Both the position numbers and the translations under genes were made by a program. A model generated the notes under the pieces. That model was not told where the DNA came from and searched no databases. It worked only from the letters and a program-made list of their open reading frames with translations. Shown here one piece after another: positions 13,627 through 26,009 of a stretch of 64,000 nucleotides of DNA. Origin of the DNA: Polytrichum commune (Eukaryota; Streptophyta; Polytrichopsida; Polytrichales; Polytrichaceae); assembly GCA_950295325.1 (NCBI GenBank), contig OX485807.1:6700501-6764500 (forward strand), read 5' to 3'. The stretch's first letter is position 1. The number at the start of each line of letters is the position of its first letter.

Positions 13627-13985
13627 GGGTCACGTCACACACGAGATTGAAGGCATGTGACCATGCATTCTAAGATCTGTCATTAGTAGAAAGGCCGTCC
13701 ACATCCACTTCACACCACAAGGTGAAGACCTAAGGACATAACAAAATTATCATGGATAAAAGTCTACATGGATTCCTACATGGCATACTATAAATAATGT
13801 GTCATGGTATGTTGGAGTTTGCATCAGGTCCATCTCTAAGAGGTAGGCATGACACAAATTCCAACATACCATGTCAATTCCTACAAAAATGGCTTTCCCA
13901 TTTTTAAAGGTGCGGCCTTCGGATGAGAGCCAAGGGTCCTCACAATTACATGGTCATGGCCGTTGGTTTGTGTCTGAAGTGGCCC
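13627..13985. mobile_element. MITE, 'CACTTCACAC' family, diverged copy
   Basis: Left end GGGTCACGTCACACACGAG, right end GTCTGAAGTGGCCC, flanked by TCA and TAA. The middle contains a perfect inverted repeat (ATGGTATGTTGGA near 13804 and its complement near 13862). Related by parts to the copies at 10863, 14938, 27886 and 62364, but shorter and rearranged. Confidence 0.65.
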
Positions 13986-14004
13986 TAAGTGTAGTAATTG
14001 TTAT

Positions 14005-15650
14005 TGGATGTTACTAGAGATGGGATAGTACACTAAATATTATAGCTAGTTAGTGTCACCAATTCTACTTGTCTACTCAATACTATTTATAAACCGCCTG
14101 TGTAGTGTAAACCTAACATTGACACTGACACTAAATGAAAACCTAACATTATTTGTCATTCCTTGTAATTTTTTTTGGGCATAATAGATTTTCAATGTTG
14201 TAATTGTTGTCACTTAGTAATGATTATTTTTTAAAATTCAATTTCAATAAGTCAAGACAATATTTCACCACATAAATGTTAAGATGCATAATATACCAAA
14301 AATGCATGAATAAGTAAAGTAGGTTGGGATGATGATATTTGTAACTTATTCACAAGAAGTGTCATCACAAAAGATACCACAGTGACATAAAATGCCAAAT
14401 GACACTAAATACAATATTTAGTGTAGTAACTTATTACAATGAACGGGGAGAACCGGCCACTACACTAGATATGATATTTAGTGTCACCAGTTGAAGTTCA
14501 AGACTTGAGGAAAATTACCAATTATTTTAGGGGAATTAAGAGAATATACCTCAAATAATAAAGAGAACCAAGAGGTATCGACATGTAACCGGTTGGACCT
14601 GGAAACGATCGGATCATGACCGATTAACTTATGCCCAAAAATCTCCGCGGACAACTGGCTTATTACACTCAATATGATGTTTAGTGTCATATGGTATTTT
14701 TTGTCACTATGATAACTTTTCGGATGACACTTCTTATGATTAAGTGAACAAATATTGTCATGGATGATGGATGAGTTCATCCATTGACCAAAGCCCTACC
14801 TTCTCTTGTCAACAACTTGTGATGAAATATTGTCATAAATGGAAAATCACTTGGTAAGTGACAGTTGTTGACACAGTAAATCCATAATCCCCCCAAAATC
14901 TTACAAGAAATGACAAATAATGTTGGGTTAGCATTTAGAGCCACTTCACACATGAGCCAAGAGCCATGACCTAGTAATGGTGAGGACCCTCGAAACTCAT
15001 CCAAAGGCCGTACCATGGGTGTTGGGAAAGCCGTTTTATGTAGTCACGGGCCCTCAAGCATAGTGTGAAGTGAGAATGGACCACCATGTTGCGGGACCAT
15101 TGCATATTTTGTTGGTAGAAAAAGAGGAGAGGATTTGGTTTAATATAATATGTCTCAAATTCTATCAATTTAAGAGAATTACTTGGTGGTGTTTGTATGT
15201 CATGGCATTTGCCCTACAATTTGTCCTGCAATCTGGCATGCAATTTGTCTTGTTGGAAAGAAATATTTAAAAAAAATCATGGTGTCCCAAATTTTTTGTC
15301 AAGCCCACCTCCAAGAGGTGGGCCTGACGCAAAATCCAGGAGACCATTAAACCTTATCCAACGTCCACCATGTAGGACTCCATGTAGACTTTCCATCCAC
15401 GAAATCTTCTTTGGGCCTTTAGGCCTTCACCTTCGTGTGTGAAATGAACTTGGACGGTCTCCGCCCTTTGGACCAATGAGAGCTCTTAGATTGCAATGGG
15501 CACGGGCCTTCAGTCTTGTGTGTGAAGTGGTCCCTCAGTGGTGGTGACACTACAGTGCGGTTACCAATTAGTGTTGAGCAAGGCAATTGAATTGGGTGAC
15601 ATCAAATACCATATTTAGTGTGGCTTGTTATAGGTATGTGAGATTTGTGG
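14005..15650. mobile_element. Large foldback element with about 430-bp arms, interrupted by a MITE
   Basis: The left arm, 14005-14440, is matched in inverse orientation by 14650-14937 and then, after the MITE at 14938-15534, by 15538-15650. Paired landmarks include CTAACATTATTTGTCATT (14150) against its complement near 14920, TGTCACTTAGTAA against its complement near 14855, and CACTAAAT / TAACCGC / GTAGTGT of 14030-14110 against 15541-15640. The loop between the arms is about 210 bp and non-coding. Confidence 0.8.
14938..15534. mobile_element. MITE, 'CACTTCACAC' family, nested in foldback arm
   Basis: Begins GAGCCACTTCACACATGAG after TTA and ends TGTGAAGTGGTCCC before TCA. It is collinear with the copy at 10863, but its centre (15110-15270) has been replaced by unrelated AT-rich sequence. 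It lies exactly where the inverted-repeat pairing of the larger element is interrupted, so it inserted after that element. Confidence 0.75.
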
Positions 15651-15654
15651 TGGC

Positions 15655-16500
15655 CTGTTGAGGGTGGGTATTTTGGGCGAGCATTGACTTGAGAGGGGGG
15701 GCAGGAATAGCAAGGGGAAAGGGAAGTACCTACCTAAATAGTGTAGAGGAACATAAATACGGGCCGGCGGAGGGGAAGGGAGGGGAGGGGATGGTATATT
15801 AGAGACCGGGGTAGACCACCCCCTCAGACTGTCGGTAGAGCATCCCAGCCCTCCGGCCCCCGATGCCTGGACGGTGTGGATGATCCCCTCTCACCACCCC
15901 CTCTGTCCGGCCGGGCCGGGTGTCGTTTCCCAGCCCCTCATGGGGTGGTAAAACCCTGTCCCCTAGCTAGGGGTCGTTGCAATTTCACCATGTGGGATAA
16001 TTGGAGGGGGGAGAAAAAGAGGAAGAGGGAGAGAGCGAATCATCAGATCCGAGGTGTCAAAGGTGTACCTCTCAATCGTCCAACATAAACATTCGACCGC
16101 CTCTAAGTTTGTGGACGATTTGTTTCAATTTCTTGGAATGGTCTGTTCATTCGTGGACTTCAAAGCTCGTTTCGGTGTCAAATCAACTACAAACGGTGAC
16201 CTTTGACTGTTTACTGTTTTAGGGGTCAACTCAGTTAGAATAATAAAAAAACAACAAGAACACATGGGTTCTATGTAGCAATATGTGTTTTGACCTCCCC
16301 GTTGGTAGGTGCTATGAAACATCACCCAAACGGTCATGTCCTAGACAACCACCTCTTTGAGTTGCCCCCCCCTTGTTACCCAACATTAACAAGGTTTAGT
16401 AAAAACATGATTCCCATTGATTTGTGATTGATTTCTCTCATATGGAGGGCCCCGCTTGAAATGATTTAACCACAAATCTAAGGGAGAGAAAACGTGTTAC
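15655..16500. other. Gene-free, partly GC-rich
   Basis: Purine-rich tracts (15690-15800) and GC-rich low-complexity sequence, without a supported gene or RNA. Confidence 0.45.
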
Positions 16501-16768
16501 CCTGGGTAATAATAGTGATGGGTCCCACCCGCCCGGTCCTGCCTCCACGCCCTTTGGAGCCGTAGTTCCTTCCTGCCCGCCCTGCCCTGCCCCTGCCCTG
16601 CCCTACTGATGAGCACTGCACACAGCACACTAGTCTCTCTGCAATTTCTGCAGGCTGCTGGTACTGGCTATCCCCACTGGCCCACTCCCTGGCCCCCTGG
16701 CCCCTCCCCCTCCCCCCTCCCAGCTCTCTCCCAGCAGCTAGCCCCCCTCCCCAGCTTCTCTTGTTGTG

Positions 16769-16821
16769 CTGGGCTTGGGCTTGGGCTTGGGCTGGGGCTG
16801 GGGCTGGGGCTGTGCGGGGCT
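16769..16821. repeat. GGGCTT / GGGGCT hexamer repeat
   Basis: About eight G-rich hexamer units in a row. Runs of three or four G spaced by two or three bases could form a G-quadruplex on the + strand. Confidence 0.85.
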
Positions 16822-17798
16822 GTGCTGCGCTTTGCTTTTACTTTGCTTGCTCCTAGTGTGCGGGGCTGCGTCGAAGTACTACTCATCAGTCTGCTCCGAC
16901 CCCCATGCTCGGGAGGCCCTCTCCTTGGGTTAGGGGAGGAGAGGAAGTGAGCATTGGGAGGCAGTCGGTGGGTGGGTGGGTGGGTGGATAGTGTGGATGG
17001 TAATGTGGTGGAATCCTGGAGAGGTGGGCGGATCGAGGAGGTGGGATCTTGCACCGGGGCGAATTCGTGGCCGGGCAAGTGGTAGGGCGGCAGATGCGAG
17101 CTAAGATGGAGCTTACTAGCTGGTTAGTGAGGGATGAGAGGAGGTTAGTAGTGTCGGTTCGGGGAGGAAGCAGAGACGTGGTGATGAGTGGTGGTGGTGG
17201 TGGTGGTGTAACTGGCATGGGAGGGTTGTCGGTTTGCAGGAGGATGTAAGTAGACTACAGCAGGGAAGGGGACGGGAGGGGACGGGAGGGGACGGGACCG
17301 TGGAGGATTCAGGTGTCGATAAACTTGCCTGAACAGGTAACAATAATTCCCTGAAGACTGTTCTCCCCCCGGTCTGCAGATCATCGACGGAGTGAGTCAG
17401 ACTTTATACCTCGGCTAGGATTGTTTGAGCTCTCGTTCGCCCCCTTGAATGGGCCAACTCCATTCTTCGTGCACCTAGCAGCTCCCTCCTATGACTAGCT
17501 ACTAACCTTGCGCCTTAAGGCACGACCTGAGCCTCTCGGAAGCTATTGAACTTTGTTGGAATCGGAAGCGACGGAAGATCCACTATTCAGCATAACAGTG
17601 AGGCATTTGGCTGCGGCTAACTGATTATCGAATGATGTGGTCTAACATGGAAGAGGGAAGTGTTTCTTCAGTACCGCAGACAGACAGGCGGGCATATAAG
17701 CAGCCTATGTATGCCTTCAACCTTGCTCACTCGCTACAAGGTTTGAGCTTGTCACGAAAAAATGGTGACAACCAACTACTTGATGATTTCTGCCGCTC

Positions 17799-17907
<109 letters not shown>

Positions 17908-20290
17908 GTTGCAACTTCTCCTCACCCAAAATCATCAACTGTTGGCAGCTCTTGTTGCCATTTTCCTGCTCTCGCCTTCTTACCCCCTTAGTAGACGCCC
18001 AGGCAGCTAAGTAGTGGTTCCAGTACTTGTGCTGCGATCTCGCCTCTCCCTCCCTCTCAAAGGTTCGTCTTTGGGGGAAGGTTAGCCTGACTGCATCTTC
18101 AATGATGCAAGTCAAGCTTCCGTGTAGGTAGGGTTGGTCGATGTAAGCTTCCAGCTTCAATATCTTCATGATTCCAGATCCTTGACTCCCAGTAGGGTAC
18201 ACGCGGCCTTGCAAATTGGGTTAGTCCCAGTTATTGGAAAGAAGATCCTTAGGTCGCTGGTCGAGGTTAAACTAGTCAGGTGAGTGACGTGGCTTGAAAG
18301 GCTTAAACCTGAATGAAAGGATCAGGACTGCCAACATGGCCTCCTTAGTTTTATGTGGAGAGAGAGAGAGAGAGAGTCCACGGTGATCAGTGAAATCTAA
18401 TTCACTTGGGGGTGGTCTAGCACTCCTCGGAGATCAAAGGAAGTCTGCCAAGTTGTCACCCTAGCTACCATTATATTTTCCTATTTGACCAAATTCTTCT
18501 GATCACATCCGAAGCCAATGTGACCAATAATATTGGTGCATTTTCAGAATGTCCTGATGCAACCGGATTACGGACGCTGGTGATATCAGCTATGGCAGGT
18601 TTCTTGGGCTACTACTCATATGAGCTGGCTGTTCTACCATGTGCACATGTACTTTGGTACGAGTACCAATGACTCCAGTTTCTCATTCCTGGATACTGGT
18701 TCTGACAGGCCTACACATTTTATGTGCAGGTTGAGATGCAAGCAAGGTCAGGAAGATGCTTTGCATTTCTCGAATCTCCTGCTCGATTTCATGGCATGTC
18801 GGACCAACTGGAACCACCATGTGTTGTAATGGGGTAGCGCTGATCTTAGGAACGGTTCCTACAATATTGGTTCGAATGTATTATCAAGCCGTAAGTAGCC
18901 TACCTGCTCGTGTGTATCTGTAGTCTCTTAATAGACTTTAGTTACAAGGCGGAATCTGCTATGAAGTAAATTGCACTCATGATGAATGTTCAATTAAAGA
19001 TCCGGAATTCCTCTCTCGATGTTGAATTGATGTGGTTAGGGCTGACTGTTGGTGTTGACAATGTCACATCTTCGCTCTCTTGAGATCCTCTAGATGCTGG
19101 ATGCTCCATTGAATCTGACTGTCGACTATATGAGCGACAATGCCTAGAGTAGAATCCAAAACTGCGATAACTTGGAAGAAACTCCAGCAACAGTGTGGAC
19201 TGCCAGATAGTCTTTTTCCGTCTAGTGAAGACAAAGCAAATTTGTCTTGGTGAGATCAAGGATATGGAATGTCAGAGGTGCTCATTGAAATCCTCAATGA
19301 GTGAGCGCTTTTGAATCGCTATGTGATAATTTACAATGGCATTGAGAAGTAGAACATGCAAGGAACTCAAGGCTCATGCTTTTCTGAAGCCTCCCTAGTA
19401 ATCTGATTGGGGTGAGCGTGTGCTTGAGCTCTGGATACGCTGGATAACTGGATACTTACTGCGTTGTTTTAGTTACTAAATTTTCAGCTGATAAATTGTA
19501 CTCATTTGCAACAAAGACTTCAATTCGGGGTGTAGTGCTCTAAATTTATTTCTGCTGCTGCAGTGCATGCTGTAGGGTTGAGATGCAATGTCCATGCAAT
19601 GTGGAGCGGTTCCTTGACGTGTGATAAAACCATCTACTTCTGCAAACTGTCAATCCAGAGGGGACTTGAAGATTGGATTCAACCATGTCCATGTGCCCAA
19701 GTGTCAAAATAGCACAAAGGGATGTGTTTATTCTCCAAGGTGAGATCCTTACTTCAATCCACTATCATGAACAAATTGTTCCTACATAATATCTTGCTCT
19801 TATCCTTCAAATTTACTAAATCCAGGAGCAGCAGCAGCAGCGGATGTCCGAAACTTGAGATTCCCGGGAATTAGGAAGCGAATAGCAATCCAAGTCCAGC
19901 CGTGATAATGTCTTTAAATGAGAGATTTCATTTCATGCATGTTCATTTCCTTCGCAAATACCGTATTCCGAGCATACTTCGTCAGTCGCCAGCGACAATC
20001 TTTCATATTAGGATTCCCTCACCCAGCTAGGAAGAGGAAGTTGGACTTATATTCTATGTAGCTGACTATGCCAGGACATGTTCGAGAGCTGGTGTTTCGG
20101 TAGGTAACATGACCCAAATTTCCAGGGCGCTGCAACCTTATTCTTGTGAATCTCATAATTTATTTATTTTGTTTTAAATAAGGAAGCTGCTTGTAGTTAA
20201 CTCGTTGAAGCATGCAATGCAGCTTGTAATTCAGGACACTGTGACTCATTAGACTTCTGTATGTTTGGGAAATAATTTTTTGGGCACAGG

Positions 20291-20395
20291 ATGAAAAGAC
20301 TCTCGGCATGTGGTCCAAATCCCACTCTCGCTTGTCAAGCGAGCCTTATAACGGGCTGCAGAAAGACCAGAGGCCAGGTGCTGGCCCGGACGTGA
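20291..20395 (+). promoter_or_regulatory. Possible overlapping upstream ORF (34 codons)
   Basis: An ATG 17 bases before the chosen RAV-like start, in another frame, runs 34 codons to a TGA at 20393-20395, so it overlaps the main frame. It follows an acceptor-like CACAG. If it is in the mature leader it would reduce translation from 20308. Alternatively the transcript is spliced differently and this ATG is not used. Confidence 0.35.
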
Positions 20396-23300
20396 CTCTG
20401 CGGTTGAGCAACTTAGATAAGCCCACAGGCTCGTCATCAGAGAGCGATGTGTCCAGCTCCAAGAATCTTCGAAGCGTTAGTGGAGGTGTGGAAGAAGCTG
20501 ATATTGTTACCACAGCCACAACAGCCGAAAATTTAACTCGACGCCCGATTAACCCAGCTGCGTCTCCCAATCCAGAGTTCTCCTCTGTGGAGGAGAAAAC
20601 AGCTATGCTAGGTATAGCAGAGCCAGGTGCAGCTCCAGTGTTGAGAACACATGGGACTATTTTCCATTCAAGCTCTTTAAATTTCGATCCTTACAGCGAC
20701 CATGAAAAGAGCCGATTCCAGCATGATCCCATTAGGTCGCAAAGTAGATTATCCCTACCTTCCAGCATGCTGCCTGCGAATGAGATCTACTTAAGGGTCG
20801 CTGCTGAAGAGCATCGATTCAATTCTACTTCGAACCTACGCAGCTCCGCAGCTGATGGTCATCAGCAGTTGCAGCTATTAGGTACACTACTTTTCCTTAC
20901 CTTTGCACCGCCACTCATTCCGTAGGTCAAGATTGTGTGTAAGCTTGCTTCTGACTGGGATAGGTTCCATCACATTACCCTAACATCAAAATCATGTTCA
21001 GGCTCATCACTAACTTAAGGGAGCTATGTCCACCAACCAATGCAACAGGTACTTCGTTCGATGGGGACTATTCACAGAAATCTTGGCAGGGAGGCTCGTG
21101 GGAAGTAGCAAGTAGGGGTAACCTGGAAAGAACTACCAGCGGCCTTTCGGGATCCGGAGACTCGGACAATGGTGAAGATCGTAGTAGGGAGCCTAGCAGC
21201 AGCAAGTTGCCTTCTTCTCAGTTTCGTGGTGTGGTCCCTCAATCCAATGGAAGATGGGGAGCTCAGATCTACGAGAAACATCAGCGCATCTGGCTGGGAA
21301 CCTTCAACACCGAAGAGGAAGCTGCACGTGCATATGACAGAGCGGCCATCAAATTCAGAGGGCGTGATGCCATGACCAACTTTCGTCCAGTCATGGACAC
21401 CGATTACGAAGCCGAGTTTCTTCGAAGCCGCACTAAAGAAACCATTGTGGAGATGCTCCGACGCCATACATATGAGGAGGAGCTGGATCAATGCAAGAAG
21501 GTTTACAGCATGGATCATCATGCCAACCCCCCATCTTCGGTGACTCATGTGCAGCATCGTGGAGGAGGAGGAGGGGGGTTGGATGCGATTCCCAGGTCGT
21601 CATCATTATCAACTCCTGGCTTAGCCGGATCACCATCATGTGTGGAGACTTCCTTTGGGATGCAGTTATCCTGCGCAGGAGGTGGTCCTGTGATGGAGAA
21701 TCCAATGTGCCTTCCTCCAACCTTGCCAAATAGGAGTGACCAGCCAAAGGAATTAAGTCATGTTGCACCGATCCGGGAGCATTTGTTTGACAAGCCAGTC
21801 ACTCCCAGTGACGTGGGTAAGCTCAACAGGCTTGTAATCCCAAAGCAACACGCAGAGCGCTGTTTTCCACTTGACCTATCTGGAAATTCACCTGGGCAAA
21901 CTTTGTCTTTTGAAGATGTGTCAGGGAAGCACTGGCGGTTTCGGTACTCGTATTGGAACAGTAGCCAAAGCTATGTCCTCACAAAAGGGTGGAGCAGGTT
22001 TGTGAAGGAGAAGAAGCTGGATGCTGGCGACATTGTCTCCTTTGAGCGTGGACCCAACCAGGAGCTTTACATCGACTTTCGTAGAAAACAGGTCATTCCT
22101 GGGGGCCCTTCCACATCTGACAGGTCCACATTGCGAAGTGCATGGATAGGGCAATGTAACCACCCTTTTGTCCAGTCCAAGGGATCGTCGTCGGGTATTA
22201 ACCATCCTTTTGGGTCACCTTGGCAACCCTACAACTTTGCGTCCCCCCAACTTCCCAGCATCTCAACTGGCAGCCTGCCGCCCAGCTTGGACAAAATGTT
22301 GTACCATGGCAGCAACCTCTACAGCCAGATGATGCATTCCGCAATTGGGCAGCAGTCGGTACTGGGTCAACAGCATGGCAACCTGGAAACCACAAGCCGG
22401 GACTTGTTACCGTCCATGAGCTTGCATTTAGCTGGAAACTTGTCCAATCCGGCCCCACAATTCAGACATCTCAAAAGCACACCCACAGAGGATTATATTG
22501 GCGGCATTGAGCTTCCTAGGCCGGATCATCATCAGCGTCAGGGAAAGGATATTGGAGAGGGAGGGTTAACATTTGACCGTCACTCTCAACTTGTTGCAGC
22601 CTCCAGCAGTAGCACATCCGCCCGAAGTGAAGAAGTGCCAAGCACCAGTAGTGGGACACGCCTCTTTGGTGTGGATCTGGAGCGTCCAGCAGCTTCTAAT
22701 CACATTCCTTCTCATCATCACATGTCCCAAATTTTGCAACCAGGGCTAAATTTCACATCCCGGTCATTACCCTCCAGATTGTCTGATTCAGCAGGATGTG
22801 CACAACCTCAAACCTTTGTCCCGTTTTCGAGGTCAGGTGGTGCACCTCCATCAACCTTCCTGTCTGAAGATTTGTCGCCATCACGGTTCAGTAACCACCA
22901 ACAACCGTTACAAAGTGCTTTCAAATCCCTACCCTACAAGAAACAGGAGCATCACCAACACTCTCTAGTTGAGCAGCAGCAGCAGCAGCCGCCTCGGGGG
23001 GGCAATTTGTATGCGAGCACAAGCAGCTCCAGCGGTCACGAAAGCTCAGGATCACCGCTCAAAGGCATGACTGGCAGTGTCAGGGATGACCCAAAAGCAA
23101 GGTCAAGCACCGAAAGTGTTGCCTCTGCTTTAGACTCCCTCTCCAGTCGGTCCAGCCCCATGCAAGTTAGCTTTCAGGAGAAACGGAAGCGCAAAAACTC
23201 AGGATCAAACTTGGATCATCACTCCTTCGAAGGAATGGTGGAGTCTCAAGGTGTGACTGACACATCCCTCACCCTCTCACATGGGGAGTTTCAAGGGACG

Positions 23301-23912
23301 GATCACCAAGACCTAAGTTCCAGGCATCCTTGGCATAGCCAAGAGCCAGCTAACCTCGGGGAAGCTCATGCAGGGTCTCAGGGGAATCATGAGCAGTCTT
23401 CCAAGAGACACTGTTCGCCTGTTCAAGCTCCAATCCTTCGCAAGGGGAGTGGAAGCCTGGAGCATTCACTGGAGCTTTTGCAAAGACCAGATCAATCGGT
23501 GCAACATTCTCAGAGTGTGGAAGGAGGGTTAGGCTTCTGCAGTGAGTTGCAGGCAGATAATTCAGAGCCTGATCAATTCAGCAGTGGTCGCATTGCTGCA
23601 GCAGATCATAACCGTGGTAGATCAATATCCTGGGATCAGCATCATGATCAGCTTGAGATAGCTAGCGCTATTGGGGATCAGGATACCAAGGCAAAATCCA
23701 TCGTGTGTATGATAGAGGGACAGAGAGATCATTCGCTTGTGGTTTTGCTCACTGACTTCAGCTCCACCAAACAGCTTAGGTGCTACTTGCTGGAGAAAAC
23801 CCAAGGAAGGGATGTGGTCTACAAAGACAAAGAGGGTGACACGGTGTTGTTGGACAATCAGAACTGGGAATTCTTCACCAACTCTGTCAGGGAGATTCTC
23901 GTTCGGAGGTGA
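20308..23912 (+). CDS. RAV-like AP2-B3 transcription factor with C-terminal PB1-like segment
   Basis: Nuclear DNA-binding regulator of the RAV group. Join 20308-20881 and 21049-23912: the 167-bp intron starts GTACAC and ends CAACAG, phase 1, and the joined frame encodes 1145 aa. Residues 1-248 are Ser-rich and unrecognised. AP2 is at about 249-303 ([32 protein letters not shown]), followed by the RAV-typical acidic helix ending [10 protein letters not shown]3 is at about 436-538 ([39 protein letters not shown]). RLFGV, a known RAV repression motif, is at 729-733. A long Ser/Gln/His-rich linker follows. Residues 1070-1145 resemble the PB1 domain of ARF and Aux/IAA proteins, with an acidic DKEGD (1118-1122) and WEFF (1131-1134). 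Angiosperm RAVs are about 350 aa. The frame stays open upstream to 20242 with no ATG, so an in-frame coding exon farther upstream is possible. Confidence 0.92.
20882..21048 (+). other. Intron of the RAV-like gene
   Basis: GTACAC donor, CAACAG acceptor, phase 1. Removing it joins LQLLG to TSFDGD without a stop and unites the 205-codon and 972-codon frames. Unspliced, the first frame stops at 20923-20925, before the AP2 domain. Confidence 0.85.
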
Positions 23913-25330
23913 TCAAGTTCTGAATTAATCCTTGCTTGAGATTCACAGATTAAGTGTGCTGAATATTTCAAAATCCTCACGGTGAGTCCATTCTACATGG
24001 AAACCCTAAACCTTGGCTGTAATTGATGATGTTAACCCTGCATCATCACATTCCCAACATGGAATTTTTGGGAGATCATCCCACTCTATGTGCACTTAAC
24101 CCAGCGCAAACTGCTGGTGCTGCAACGGCGCCTGAGTCATCAAGGCAAATATTAATTTACACTCTTAGCATCATGTGTTGTAAGGACATGAACAGTCATC
24201 TGGACTTGGATATCTCTCTCCCAGACTGTAGAAGAATCTGGGGCCTTGTGAAATTAGGTCAATTCTTGTGATGATGATGATGTTACTGCAGTAGTTGTTT
24301 CATAGTTTTTTAATAGTTGTACACAGATCATAGCAGCTGTGCCCAAACAGATGATACTTATAACCCCCTTCCTTACATATACCTATGGGGCAACATTATA
24401 CACTAGCTGTAGCTAGAAGTTGTTCGACCGCCCTATACCATGTCAGCAGTCAGCTCTCAACAATTCCTTGAACCCATATTGTTTCATTCCCATAAAACCT
24501 AGAGGACCATGGTCAACTCTCTTGGCGCAACTCATGATTCTTTCCAATGCAAGCAGCATTAAAGTTGACATACTTCATGTCGTTTTCTCATTTGTGATGG
24601 ATGTGACGTTCCATCGAAACTAATTTTGAATATATGACGATTTGGTATAAAATGGCTGATGCTCAGCAGCCATCTTCTGTCTACGTCCTCAGTGCACATT
24701 GTACATGCCTGGGTTGAGACACCTTGGGCTTGAATGTTGGATGGAATTGTCTGTGTGTTGTGCCTTGGATTTCAGATTTCCCAAAATGCAGCCACTCCCA
24801 AGAATTTAGTCCACATCCTTCCAGGATTCAATATGCTTGTGGTGCAATATACATATGTGAGGTACCTAATTGTCAATATCCACCATTTCAAGTTTTTGAT
24901 GCTAAGAGCAACTCCTGTAGTCACTAAAAATTGGTTCTCTTAATAATTGACTTTCTAGGTTTTTTGGGGGCAAGATTGAATGCTCACTCCGCCAACAAAC
25001 CTCATATGTTCTCCAAATCCTTATCGTGTATGTCGGCAGGTACTACACATCAGCCTCCAGTGCCACTTAGGATTACTTAGAGGTAACCTGCCACCTAGGA
25101 CTAATTGCCACCAGCTAGATTGTACGGTCAAGAAAAATGAACCCAGGTGGCCACTGTCGTCCACTCGGCCATAGCTTCCCTCGTAGCAACCCGGCTGGCT
25201 ATTGCGAAAGCTGCTACTTACCAGGTCAGGTTGATTAACAAGTTGATACACATGTAAATACCAGGTTTGAAGCCTAACTTCCTTAGTGCAAAAGGACAAC
25301 AATCTTTCATTCCGCATTCGAGAGACAAGA
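23913..25330 (+). other. 3' flank of the RAV-like gene
   Basis: No coding frame of note. The first several hundred bases are probably 3' untranslated region; a GAT repeat lies at about 24270 and AT-rich stretches follow. I see no single clear polyadenylation signal to name. Confidence 0.4.
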
Positions 25331-25616
25331 ATGTGTGATTACTACAAGAAATATGTAAGACATGTTCAGCCTCATTAGTGGAGGTCAATAGTGTGGATTT
25401 ATGCTAAGGTCCAACCCTAGGATTGGTGGTTGGAGTGGGCATGTTTTATGGGTGACTGTACATGTGGGCAGGGCGGGTTGATGTCAAAGCATAGCAGGCG
25501 GACTGTGTGAAGGCATGGTGGACTTGGGGACGTGGAGATCTATCTTGAGAAGGAAGGTGATGTTACATCACTGGCTCTAGAGCATTTATACCTTGGAAGG
25601 AGGTAGAGCTTATTAT

Positions 25617-25621
25617 GTGTG

Positions 25622-25656
<35 letters not shown>
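25617..25656. repeat. (TA)n(TG)n microsatellite
   Basis: Compound dinucleotide tract, followed at 25712-25730 by a run of about 19 G. Confidence 0.95.
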
Positions 25657-25711
25657 TGGAGTGTCGGGGGCAGTGGGCTTGGGCTTGAAGCTCGGCAACA
25701 TAAGAGCCTTT

Positions 25712-25730
25712 GGGGGGGGGGGGGGGGGGG
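25712..25730. repeat. Poly(G) run
   Basis: About 19 consecutive G, unusual in length for a homopolymer of this base. Exact length is prone to sequencing error. Confidence 0.9.
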
Positions 25731-25915
25731 ATCTATTGAGGAGGCATTTTAAAGCTCTTTGTATTTCTTGTTTTTTCAATGAAGACTCTTGGCCCCCTGC
25801 ATTGCTGATGTGTCTTTTTTGTGGGCTTTTCTTTTGCGTGGGCCATTTTTGGTCCCCCTTATGATTAATCAACGTTCAAATATAATACATTTAACATATC
25901 ATATTATGTACATAT

Positions 25916-26009
25916 TATTGAGAGAGAGGCAACCCTCAAGGATACCCATTCCCACCCTCAAGCATTGAGTGCCAAAAAGACTCTAGAGGTCGCCTCTCTC
26001 TCTCAGCAA
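25916..26009. repeat. Short hairpin with GAGAGAGAGGC arms
   Basis: ATTGAGAGAGAGGC at 25916 is complementary to GCCTCTCTCTCTCAGCAAT at 25991, with one small bulge. The loop is about 57 bp. Could be a small inverted-repeat element. Confidence 0.6.

Noticed and set aside
16609-17384. Overlapping Pro/Ser/His-rich frames on both strands
   Set aside because: Produced by GC-rich repeats in the leader region; strands contradict each other and none has splice or homology support.
21072-22458. Antisense and alternative-frame ORFs within the RAV-like gene
   Set aside because: Shadows of the long, GC-rich coding exon.
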